A stretch of DNA of 12,182 nt, from assembly GCA_913061245.1 (NCBI GenBank), contig CAJXTO010000036.1, positions 1 to 12,182 on the forward strand, read 5' to 3'. Below the pieces are notes generated by a model. That model made no database searches. It was not told the origin of the DNA and worked only from the letters and a program-made list of their open reading frames with translations. Position 1 is the first letter of the stretch. Every line of letters starts with the position of its first letter. Shown one piece after another: positions 1-5,593 of this stretch. The DNA is from an uncultured Oceanospirillales bacterium. GTDB lineage: Bacteria; Pseudomonadota; Gammaproteobacteria; Pseudomonadales; Litorivicinaceae. The translations under genes were made by a program, and so were the position numbers.

Positions 1-36
1 CTTAGAACCGCCGCGTGAAAGACGAATCGTTACCAT
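1..36 (-). CDS. rpsP: 30S ribosomal protein S16, first 12 codons only
   Basis: The minus strand from position 36 to the window edge reads MVTIRLSRGGSK, which matches the invariant N-terminus of bacterial ribosomal protein S16 (E. coli MVTIRLARGGAK). S16 is a 30S subunit assembly protein of about 80 residues, so roughly 70 residues lie outside the window. A GAGAG/AGGA-type ribosome-binding site precedes the ATG. The position directly downstream of ffh on the same strand is the standard gammaproteobacterial arrangement (ffh, then rpsP-rimM-trmD-rplS), which supports the call despite the short fragment. The later genes of that operon cannot be seen here. Confidence 0.9.
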   Translation of the reverse strand, partial: MVTIRLSRGGSK

Positions 37-89
37 GTTCTCTCAATCCTGTGTTCGCTCTCAAAGAGCCTAAAATTCAAAGGCGCGCA

Positions 90-118
90 ATGATAATGAC
101 TTTGTGTGCAACTTACAA
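90..118 (-). promoter_or_regulatory. Probable sigma-70 promoter of the rpsP operon
   Basis: On the minus strand TTGTAA (118–113; 4 of 6 consensus −35 bases) is followed after exactly 17 bp by TATCAT (95–90; 5 of 6 consensus −10 bases). The −35 box overlaps the ffh stop codon. Transcription would start near position 83 and leave a leader of about 47 nt before the rpsP ATG at 36. Good box scores and ideal spacing support it; the start site itself is inferred. Confidence 0.55.
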
Positions 119-1480
119 CCGTGGCATACCACCAGGAGGCATCATTCCTGAAATTCCGCGCATCATTTTCTGCATACCGCCTTTTTTGCCGACTTTTTTC
201 ATCATTTTCGACATCTGTTTGTGCTGCTTAAGGACTTTATTCACTTCTTGCACATCGGTTCCTGAGCCCGCGGCGATCCGCTGTTTACGGGAACCATTAA
301 TCACTTCTGGATCACGGCGCTCAATAGGCGTCATCGAGTTGATTACAGCTTCCATACGAACGAATTGCTTTTCGTCGACCTGGTTCTGCATTTGAGCACC
401 CATTTGCCCCATTCCGGGCATTTTTTCCAAAAGAGCCTTCATGCCGCCCATGTTGCGCATTTGCTGCAACTGATCTCGAAAGTCCTCGAGATCGAAGCCT
501 TTGCCCTTGAGGACTTTCTTAGCAACTTTCTCAGCTTTTTCTTTATCAAGTTTCTGCTCAGCCTCTTCGATGAGGCCCATGATGTCGCCCATTCCGAGAA
601 TGCGTGACGCCAATCGATCAGGATGAAATGCCTCAAGACCATCGACCGTCTCACCGACACCCATGAACTTGATGGGTTGTCCAGTGATCGTTTTGACAGA
701 GAGTGCCGCACCACCGCGTGCATCACCGTCTGCTTTTGTCAAAATCACTCCGGTTAGCGGTAGAACGTCAGAAAATGCTTTGGCTGTATTTGCAGCATCC
801 TGGCCTGTCATCGCATCAACCACGAACAATGTCTCGACTGGATTCAGCGCTTGATGAAGACCTGAGATTTCTTTCATCATGTCTTCATCGATACCCAAAC
901 GACCTGCGGTATCAACGAGGAGCACGTCATAAGCCGCAGATTCAGCTTTTTGCAATGCAGCTTGGGCGAGCGCTACCGGGTTTTGATCCGGCGTCGATGG
1001 GAACACATCAACTTCAATCTGTGCACCAAGCGTTGCAAGCTGCTCCATTGCAGCTGGACGATAGACGTCAACACTCACCAGTAAGACTTTTTTCTTTTCG
1101 CGATTGGTCAAGAATTTAGCGAGCTTGGCCGCCGTTGTCGTTTTACCCGCACCTTGAAGGCCGGCCAATAACACGATTGCAGGCGGACGCTGCGCAAGAT
1201 TTAACGATTCAGAGGGGCCACCAAGAACGGCCTCGAGCTCACTTTGAACAACTTTCAGAAACTGCTGCCCAGGTGTCAGACTAGCCCGCACCTCTCGACC
1301 CAAGGCACGGGTACGCACCTGGGAAACAAATTGTTTAACAACTGGCAGGGCAACGTCAGCTTCTAACAATGCTTTGCGGACTTCTTTGAGCGTACTCGCT
1401 ATATTGTCTTCCGTCAGACGGGCTTTTTTGCCCATGGACTGTAGTGTCTTCGAAAGACGTTCACTTAATGAATTAAACAT
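113..1480 (-). CDS. ffh: Signal recognition particle GTPase Ffh (SRP54)
   Basis: Ffh is the protein subunit of the signal recognition particle. With 4.5S RNA it binds hydrophobic signal sequences emerging from the ribosome and delivers the complex to the receptor FtsY at the inner membrane. The 455-residue protein is full length (E. coli Ffh has 453). It has a helical N domain (about 1–90), then a GTPase G domain with P-loop GLQGAGKT (107–114), DTAG (190–193) and TKAD (248–251), then a methionine-rich M domain (about 300–455) that binds signal peptide and RNA. The ATG at 1480 follows an AAGAGA ribosome-binding site about 7 nt upstream. It is divergent from ypjD and lies upstream of rpsP, as in E. 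coli. Nothing is missing. Confidence 0.98.
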   Translation of the reverse strand: MFNSLSERLSKTLQSMGKKARLTEDNIASTLKEVRKALLEADVALPVVKQFVSQVRTRALGREVRASLTPGQQFLKVVQSELEAVLGGPSESLNLAQRPPAIVLLAGLQGAGKTTTAAKLAKFLTNREKKKVLLVSVDVYRPAAMEQLATLGAQIEVDVFPSTPDQNPVALAQAALQKAESAAYDVLLVDTAGRLGIDEDMMKEISGLHQALNPVETLFVVDAMTGQDAANTAKAFSDVLPLTGVILTKADGDARGGAALSVKTITGQPIKFMGVGETVDGLEAFHPDRLASRILGMGDIMGLIEEAEQKLDKEKAEKVAKKVLKGKGFDLEDFRDQLQQMRNMGGMKALLEKMPGMGQMGAQMQNQVDEKQFVRMEAVINSMTPIERRDPEVINGSRKQRIAAGSGTDVQEVNKVLKQHKQMSKMMKKVGKKGGMQKMMRGISGMMPPGGMPRL

Positions 1481-1511
1481 GTGATCTCTTTAGCATGGAG
1501 TTCGAACACAC

Positions 1512-1518
1512 TATGATA
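1512..1518. promoter_or_regulatory. Candidate shared −10 element for ffh and ypjD
   Basis: In the 61-nt gap between the ffh and ypjD starts, the heptamer TATGATA reads TATGAT on the plus strand (1512–1517) and TATCAT on the minus strand (1518–1513); each matches 5 of 6 consensus −10 bases. The −35 regions at 17-bp spacing are poor on both sides (TTTAGC plus, CCTACT minus). It is centrally placed and would give leaders of roughly 20–30 nt in both directions. This is an inference from hexamer matching. Confidence 0.35.
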
Positions 1519-1541
1519 ACGAAAAATCGACTCAGAGTAGG

Positions 1542-2333
1542 ATGATGTCTTTATTAGTTCCGGGATTACTTGCGACATCAGTGCTGTTTGCATCGGGAAT
1601 CCGCCAGTTTAATGCGTTTAAAAAAGGCGAAGTCCGCGATGCTTCTTCATTGTTACTAGGTATCGCAGGCTGCGTTCTTTCGGTTTTCCTAGTCGTTCAA
1701 GGCCTGGGCGACAATGGCGGCAGACCAACCACAGGACTGATGGGCACATTACTCGGCGCCCTTCTGTTAGTCATCGTCCTCGGCTCAAGCTTCAAACATC
1801 CAGTCAATGCACTATTGATTGGAGTCGCTCCTCTCACAGGACTCTTTACACTGATCACGTCAGTGATGGGTCCAGTGTCAAGCCAACTGAACCCTCTGAA
1901 CTTTGAGACCGCCGTGCACGTTGCAACCTCAATCGTGGCCTATGGAGCAATCGCTTATGCTGGAACTCTCGCCATTTTGCTGTCCTGGCAACATACCAAA
2001 CTCAAAGAACGACCACTCACACCCCTAATCGCCGCTCTCCCGCCATTGGACGCAATGGAACATTTGTTTTTACGGACAGTGCAAACAGCCTGGGTGGTCT
2101 TAACGGTCGCGCTTCTTACTGGCGTTATGTATGTCGAAGATTTCTGGGCTCAACACCTTGCCCATAAAACAGCGTTATCTGTTCTGGCATGGTGCGGCAT
2201 GGCGCTTGCGCTCTGGCAACATTTCAAAGAAGGTGGCGTCACCCGTACCATGCGAAAAACAGCAATCGCTGCCGCCGCCCTTTTATGCATTGGCTATCTT
2301 GGTAGCAAAGCGATTTTGGAATTTGTTCTGTGA
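1542..2333 (+). CDS. ypjD: YpjD-like inner-membrane protein of the CcsA / cytochrome c assembly family
   Basis: This is a polytopic inner-membrane protein with about eight hydrophobic segments (roughly residues 3–18, 36–54, 66–84, 88–110, 124–147, 178–198, 208–225 and 242–261). Its length of 263 equals E. coli YpjD, and the C-terminal stretch from ALSVLAW through LWQHFKEGG to YLGSK aligns well with it. The family shares the CcsA-type fold of cytochrome c biogenesis proteins. Conserved histidines such as H126 in the central segment and the one in WQHFKEGG could contact haem, but the role of YpjD is not firmly known; some work links it to Ffh or CorB only by gene order. An ATG at 1545 has better spacing from the AGAG/AGGA ribosome-binding site than the ATG at 1542, so the protein may be one residue shorter. 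corB follows 12 nt after the stop, so they are likely one operon. Confidence 0.88.
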   Translation: MMSLLVPGLLATSVLFASGIRQFNAFKKGEVRDASSLLLGIAGCVLSVFLVVQGLGDNGGRPTTGLMGTLLGALLLVIVLGSSFKHPVNALLIGVAPLTGLFTLITSVMGPVSSQLNPLNFETAVHVATSIVAYGAIAYAGTLAILLSWQHTKLKERPLTPLIAALPPLDAMEHLFLRTVQTAWVVLTVALLTGVMYVEDFWAQHLAHKTALSVLAWCGMALALWQHFKEGGVTRTMRKTAIAAAALLCIGYLGSKAILEFVL

Positions 2334-2345
2334 TGGATCCTGCTT

Positions 2346-3641
2346 TTGAGTGATATCTCTAACGAATTTCTGTTTGGAATTCTTGTTCTTCTAATCTTCC
2401 TATCAGGATTCTTCTCGAGTTCAGAAACCGGACTCATGGCAATCAACCGTGTGCGGCTTCAACATCAAGCTGAAGAAGGTTCAAGAACTGCCTCAAGGAT
2501 TCTCTCGTTACTTGAGCGCCCCGATCGCTTGATTGGACTCATTTTGATCGGCAATAACTTCGTCAACATCCTTGCATCAGCAATTGCAACCGTTCTTGCT
2601 GTCCGTATTTTTGGAGATGCGGGTGTCGCCATTGCAACCGGCGCGCTGACTCTTGTTATTTTGATCTTTGCCGAGGTCACGCCAAAAACGTTCGCAGCAC
2701 TCCACCCAGAGCGCATCGCAGGACCAGCCAGTTTCATCTTGCTTCCATTACTCCGCATCACGTACCCACTCGTCTGGACGACAAACCTGTTATCCAATGG
2801 GTTACTGAGACTTCTCGGTATCAATCCTGAGAGCTCAAACCGAGATCGCCTGACCAAAGAAGAGCTGCGGACCTTAATGATGCAAAGCGGGCACCGGATC
2901 CCAGCGCGACGTCACGGGATGCTGCTCTCCATTTTGGATCTCGAAAAAGTACAGGTCGATGAGATCATGGTTCCGCGCGGGGAAATCGTCGGGCTCGATT
3001 TGACAGATGAAGTCGATGAACTCGTTAACCAATTGCGCTCGACACAACACACACGTCTCCCGGTTTTCAATGAAGATATCGAAGATCTTGTTGGTATTTT
3101 GCACGCTCGGACAGCACTTAAGCTTCTGGACGATGCCGAGCTGTTGCGTGATGAACAGGAATTTAAAAATCGTATCGCTGAGTTGTGCGAGGAACCTTAC
3201 TTTGTTCCGTTGAGCGCTGCTTTGCACACCCAACTCTTTAACTTCCAAAAAGAACGCGAACGTTTAGCTGTCGTGGTTGATGAATACGGAGAAATTGAGG
3301 GCTTAGTCACAATTGATGACATTCTTGAGGAAATTGTTGGTGAATTCACCACTGACCACATTCAAGAAACGTCCCCAGACGTTCATCCACAAGATGACGG
3401 CACTTACATCATTGATGGCTCGGCAACTGTCCGCGATTTGAACCGAATCCTCGAGTGGGAGTTGCCGACGGATGGACCTCGAACGGTCAGCGGCGTAATC
3501 GTTGAATTATTAGAATTCATCCCCGAAAACAGTCTCGGAATCCAGTATGGCGACTATCGCCTTGAGGTATTAGCGATTCAAGATAATCGAGTTCGCTCAG
3601 TCAAAGCCTGGAAGGTCGATTCAGAAGTGTCTGATCAGTAG
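2346..3641 (+). CDS. corB: CorB/YfjD-type CNNM-CBS membrane protein (Mg2+ transport-associated, HlyC/CorC family)
   Basis: Full-length homologue (431 residues) of E. coli YfjD/CorB, a member of the CNNM/CorC family linked to magnesium efflux or homeostasis. The N-terminal CNNM (DUF21) membrane domain spans about 1–185 with hydrophobic segments near 8–28, 60–85, 88–110 and 125–150. It carries the family motifs FFSSSETGLMAINRVR, DRLIGLILIGNNFVNILAS and AEVTPKT. A CBS pair follows (about 200–330, including VDEIMVPRGEIVGLD and YGEIEGLVTIDDILEEIVGEF), then a CorC_HlyC C-terminal domain (about 345–425). The start is a TTG at 2346: an in-frame stop lies at 2331 and the next ATG would remove much of the first helix. 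A GGA at 2335–2337 sits 8 nt upstream. It probably shares a transcript with ypjD. The last 41 nt overlap nudL on the other strand. Confidence 0.93.
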   Translation: MSDISNEFLFGILVLLIFLSGFFSSSETGLMAINRVRLQHQAEEGSRTASRILSLLERPDRLIGLILIGNNFVNILASAIATVLAVRIFGDAGVAIATGALTLVILIFAEVTPKTFAALHPERIAGPASFILLPLLRITYPLVWTTNLLSNGLLRLLGINPESSNRDRLTKEELRTLMMQSGHRIPARRHGMLLSILDLEKVQVDEIMVPRGEIVGLDLTDEVDELVNQLRSTQHTRLPVFNEDIEDLVGILHARTALKLLDDAELLRDEQEFKNRIAELCEEPYFVPLSAALHTQLFNFQKERERLAVVVDEYGEIEGLVTIDDILEEIVGEFTTDHIQETSPDVHPQDDGTYIIDGSATVRDLNRILEWELPTDGPRTVSGVIVELLEFIPENSLGIQYGDYRLEVLAIQDNRVRSVKAWKVDSEVSDQ

Positions 3642-4188
3642 CAACTGTTTGAAAGAAATCTCGAACAATGAGTGCAGTTAATCCCCAAACTTCTTCGTTC
3701 TCGTAACGCCATCTTGGCATCCACACTTCAGGCGCGCGATGACGACTCACATCAAAGGTAGGCGTTTGGTCAAAAAACTCCCTCATTGGCATCGTAAATA
3801 CCCGCGCTATTTCTTGTTCTTGAGGTGCGCCGACTAAACGGTCATCTGACCAAAATACACATGGAATCACGGACAACTGATGCAAACTTTCGATCGGTTT
3901 CAGATAGCCTAGACAGTGATCTTCGGTGAGCGCCAAACCGGTTTCCTCTTCAAGTTCGCGCAATGCTGCTTTCACAACTGACGGATCACCTAACTCGATT
4001 TTCCCGCCAGGTAATGACACTTCCCCGGCATGCTTTCTTAAATGAGGCGCCTTAACGCAGAGCGTCAAGCTTGGACACATAGCTCCTGAAATCACGAAGG
4101 CTACCGCGGCATGGCCCCGACACATATCGAGATGCGCTGGTTCTCGTTTTAATAGTTTTTCTCGAACACTCTGTTTCGTCACATGCAT
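3601..4188 (-). CDS. nudL: NudL-type Nudix hydrolase, probable CoA pyrophosphatase
   Basis: A 195-residue cytosolic Nudix enzyme, close to E. coli NudL (192). It carries the signature that separates CoA pyrophosphatases from other Nudix proteins, KAPHLRKHAGEVSLPGGK, running into the Nudix helix ALRELEEETGL, which supplies the metal-binding glutamates. The family splits CoA or oxidised CoA into 3',5'-ADP and 4'-phosphopantetheine. The C-terminal VWGLTALIVRDF matches the NudL segment VWGMTAGIIREL. I place the start at the ATG at 4188: a longer frame reaches 4314, but that would run about 90 nt into the opposite Nudix gene with a sequence unlike the family. No Shine-Dalgarno is visible; a TATACT −10 box sits so close that the mRNA may be leaderless. 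Its 3' end overlaps corB tail to tail by 41 nt. Confidence 0.88.
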   Translation of the reverse strand: MHVTKQSVREKLLKREPAHLDMCRGHAAVAFVISGAMCPSLTLCVKAPHLRKHAGEVSLPGGKIELGDPSVVKAALRELEEETGLALTEDHCLGYLKPIESLHQLSVIPCVFWSDDRLVGAPQEQEIARVFTMPMREFFDQTPTFDVSRHRAPEVWMPRWRYENEEVWGLTALIVRDFFQTVATDQTLLNRPSRL

Positions 4189-4193
4189 TTGGT

Positions 4194-4200
4194 TAGTATA
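4194..4200. promoter_or_regulatory. Candidate overlapping −10 elements for the two divergent Nudix genes
   Basis: In the 34-nt gap between the divergent starts, TAGTATA reads TATACT on the minus strand (4200–4195; 5 of 6 consensus) and TAGTAT on the plus strand (4194–4199; 4 of 6). The minus-strand box ends 6 nt before the nudL ATG, so transcription would begin at or next to the start codon. The plus-strand box would give a leader of about 17 nt that includes the GGGAG ribosome-binding site. No good −35 box is seen at standard spacing for either. Inference from sequence only. Confidence 0.4.
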
Positions 4201-4222
4201 GGAACAAACACGGGAGAGCCCT

Positions 4223-4774
4223 ATGAACTTTTGCTCAAATTGTGGCGCGGCAACCATTCGACGCGTCCCAGAAGGCGACAATCGGCCGAGAGATGTATGC
4301 GACCAATGCGGCACGATTCATTATCAGAATCCCAAAATCATTGCCGGGTGCGTGGTCCTTGAAAACGATAAGGTCCTTCTCTGCAAACGAGCAATCGAAC
4401 CACGTTATGGACTCTGGACACTTCCCGCTGGATTCATGGAGAACGGCGAGACCGTGGCTCAGGCCGCTTTACGAGAAACATGGGAGGAAGCACGCGCGAC
4501 CCCTGATCTTGATCAGCTGTATGTCGTCACATCCATCCCAACAATCAGCCAGGTCTATATGCTGTATCTGGCTTTTCTAACCAATGGTCAATATGGCTCA
4601 GGTCCGGAAAGTTTGGAGACAAGGCTCTTTAGTATGGATGAGATTCCATGGGATGAGCTGGCATTTCATACGGTGCGTGATGCACTCACTCAACTGAAGA
4701 GCGACCTCGAAACAGGGACCTTTTCGTTGCACTGCATTGATCGCGATGAGACACCAATATCGGCGCGGGTTTAA
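4223..4774 (+). CDS. Nudix hydrolase with N-terminal zinc ribbon
   Basis: A 183-residue protein with a small N-terminal zinc ribbon made by C4-x2-C7 and C28-x2-C31, then a Nudix domain beginning near residue 38. The Nudix box GFMENGETVAQAALRETWEEA keeps the catalytic pattern G-x5-E-x7-R-E-x2-E-E; the usual glycine after it is replaced (EEARA), as is common in this subfamily. Nudix enzymes cleave nucleoside diphosphates linked to another group. The ribbon-plus-Nudix layout recalls NADH pyrophosphatase NudC but the protein is shorter and lacks an obvious NudC motif, so the substrate (NADH, ADP-ribose or other) is open. A clear GGGAG ribosome-binding site lies 8 nt before the ATG. It diverges from nudL, from which it is clearly different in sequence, and ends in a 4-nt overlap with the yqfO-like gene. 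Confidence 0.85.
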   Translation: MNFCSNCGAATIRRVPEGDNRPRDVCDQCGTIHYQNPKIIAGCVVLENDKVLLCKRAIEPRYGLWTLPAGFMENGETVAQAALRETWEEARATPDLDQLYVVTSIPTISQVYMLYLAFLTNGQYGSGPESLETRLFSMDEIPWDELAFHTVRDALTQLKSDLETGTFSLHCIDRDETPISARV

Positions 4775-5094
4775 GTTCGAGGAACCGGGTCCTCTACGCG
4801 AATCAAATCAAACGCTGGTTCCTCATAAGGATGCGATGAATACAATGCATCCTTAACCGGATTGATCAGGTTGTCCGACACCAACATCTCCACTCGCCAC
4901 TCTGGTACCCGCTCAATGCTGCCGACCGCACCGATATGCGGATTCGCTGATTCATTGGGCAAAAACTGGCCCGTACCTAAACACTCCCAAGAACAGTGAC
5001 TGTATGCGCCAAGCGAGCCGGCGCCTGCATCGAAGAGCGCATTCTTCACATGCTCTTTTGCGTCATCTGGAACGAATACGATCAGTTTGTACAT
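4771..5094 (-). CDS. YqfO/NIF3-like small domain protein
   Basis: A 107-residue protein beginning MYKLIVFVPDDAKEHVKNALFDAGAGSLGAYSHCSWE and ending with the SSHPYEEPAFDLIRVED block. This matches the stand-alone YqfO domain (COG3323), about 104 residues in Pseudomonas, which is also found inserted in some NIF3/DUF34 proteins. The fold resembles a PII/CutA-like small ligand or metal-binding domain, but no biochemical role is established. I chose the ATG at 5094 because an AAGGAG ribosome-binding site lies 6 nt before it; an ATG at 5100 directly abuts that site, and the open frame extends uselessly to 5163. It diverges from csrA across a 228-nt gap and shares its stop region (TTAA) with the zinc-ribbon Nudix gene. 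Confidence 0.83.
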   Translation of the reverse strand: MYKLIVFVPDDAKEHVKNALFDAGAGSLGAYSHCSWECLGTGQFLPNESANPHIGAVGSIERVPEWRVEMLVSDNLINPVKDALYSSHPYEEPAFDLIRVEDPVPRT

Positions 5095-5240
5095 CGCCAT
5101 CTCCTTTTCGAACAGAATACCAAACGCTGTCTTGTCCATATTTTTCTTCCGCAACATAGACAAAAACGAAACAAAACAACATCACCAAAAGATAATTTCA
5201 GAAAAAATTCCTGAATTTCACCGATTTAGTTCGAAAACAG

Positions 5241-5269
5241 TTGACGACCCAAAAAAATAATAGCAATGT
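5241..5269 (+). promoter_or_regulatory. Candidate csrA promoter
   Basis: TTGACG (5241–5246) matches 5 of 6 consensus −35 bases and follows an A-rich stretch that could act as an UP element. At 17-bp spacing the −10 position holds only CAATGT (5264–5269), a poor match, so either an activator helps or the true −10 is spaced differently. A start near 5276 would leave a leader of about 47 nt. Confidence 0.3.
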
Positions 5270-5272
5270 TTA

Positions 5273-5319
5273 GGACATTAATTGGACAAACAACCCTACG
5301 GACAGAGATAAGAGGTGAG
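5273..5319 (+). promoter_or_regulatory. csrA leader with three GGA motifs and a strong ribosome-binding site
   Basis: GGA trinucleotides occur at 5273–5275, 5284–5286 and 5300–5302, upstream of the ribosome-binding site AGAGGTGAG (5311–5319). CsrA dimers recognise GGA in single-stranded or loop RNA, and E. coli csrA mRNA is known to be repressed by CsrA through several such sites in its leader. Three closely spaced GGA motifs just before the ribosome-binding site fit the same feedback. Whether they lie on the transcript depends on the unproven start site. Confidence 0.4.
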
Positions 5320-5322
5320 CCC

Positions 5323-5526
5323 ATGTTGGTATTAACCCGTAAAATTGGTGAAAAAGTGATGATCGGTGATGATGTATCGGTCACGATCTTGGGACTTTTT
5401 GGTAACCACGTGCGCCTTGGTATTAATGCGCCAAAGTCAGTCGACATTCACCGAGAAGAGATCTACGTCAAGATTCAGAACGAAAACCAGGATTCTGACA
5501 CGCAACAGATCGCAATCGGCCAGTAA
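5323..5526 (+). CDS. csrA: Carbon storage regulator CsrA (RsmA)
   Basis: A 67-residue post-transcriptional regulator that works as a homodimer, binding GGA motifs in mRNA leaders to block or promote translation and alter stability. The sequence MLVLTRKIGEKVMIGDDVSVTILGLFGNHVRLGINAPKSVDIHREEIY closely follows E. coli CsrA (61 residues). It retains the RNA-contacting L4, R6 and R44 (in IHREE); the tail after IQNENQ is longer and polar. The ATG at 5323 is preceded by AGAGGTGAG; an in-frame ATG at 5266 would add 19 residues not found in the family. The usual gammaproteobacterial neighbours alaS and tRNA-Ser are absent. It lies 60 nt before an RND adaptor gene on the same strand with no clear terminator between, so co-transcription is plausible. 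It could be the sole csrA or a second copy. Confidence 0.96.
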   Translation: MLVLTRKIGEKVMIGDDVSVTILGLFGNHVRLGINAPKSVDIHREEIYVKIQNENQDSDTQQIAIGQ

Positions 5527-5533
5527 CCCTCTG

Positions 5534-5593
5534 GTCTCATCGGGGAGCCACGTGTAATCTCACACGACATGAACAAAAGGCTCCCCATGAGAC
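5534..5593 (+). promoter_or_regulatory. Long inverted repeat covering the adaptor gene's start codon
   Basis: GTCTCAT (5534–5540) and GGGGAGCC (5542–5549) pair perfectly with GGCTCCCC (5579–5586) and ATGAGAC (5587–5593). This gives a 15-bp stem with one bulged C (5541) and a 29-nt loop. The loop contains a further 5-bp hairpin (CGTGT 5551–5555 with ACACG 5562–5566). The ATG at 5587 lies in the stem, and the AAAAGG ribosome-binding site (5575–5580) is half in the stem. The stem begins 8 nt after the csrA stop. No T-tract follows on either strand, so it is not a classical intrinsic terminator. It may control translation of the efflux genes; that role is inferred. Confidence 0.6.

Larger units (their letters stand above)
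5095..5322. promoter_or_regulatory. Divergent intergenic region between the yqfO-like gene and csrA
   Basis: This 228-nt gap is the longest non-coding stretch in the window. Its middle (about 5155–5215) is strongly A-rich on the plus strand. It contains a dyad TTCAG-N9-CTGAA (5197–5201 and 5211–5215) flanked by two direct AATTTCA copies (5194–5200 and 5214–5220), which could be an operator or chance in A/T-rich DNA. On the minus strand TGG-TATTCT (5122–5114) is a possible extended −10 for the yqfO-like gene. The csrA-proximal part carries the promoter and leader motifs listed separately. No small ORF or RNA gene is recognisable. Confidence 0.4.

Noticed and set aside
57..69. Hairpin GCTCT-CAA-AGAGC between ffh and rpsP as a terminator
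   Set aside because: Only a 5-bp stem with no T-tract on the ffh strand; it lies downstream of the likely rpsP promoter, so it is probably chance or a minor leader structure.
365..1119. Plus-strand open frames opposite ffh
   Set aside because: They are antisense shadows of a clearly coding gene, with no recognisable motifs or ribosome-binding sites.
4189..4314. N-terminal extension of the NudL-type protein to 4314
   Set aside because: The added residues do not resemble the family and would overlap the well-supported start of the opposing Nudix gene; 195 residues from 4188 fits the family length.
5100..5163. Longer yqfO-like protein starting at 5163
   Set aside because: The extra sequence is not family-like, and AAGGAG is placed correctly only for the ATG at 5094.
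5266..5322. 19-residue N-terminal extension of CsrA
   Set aside because: CsrA proteins start at MLxLTR, and a strong ribosome-binding site directly precedes the ATG at 5323.
5534..5593. Rho-independent terminator after csrA
   Set aside because: The stem is strong but the loop is 29 nt long and no run of T follows the stem on either strand; the right arm is also inside the adaptor coding sequence.
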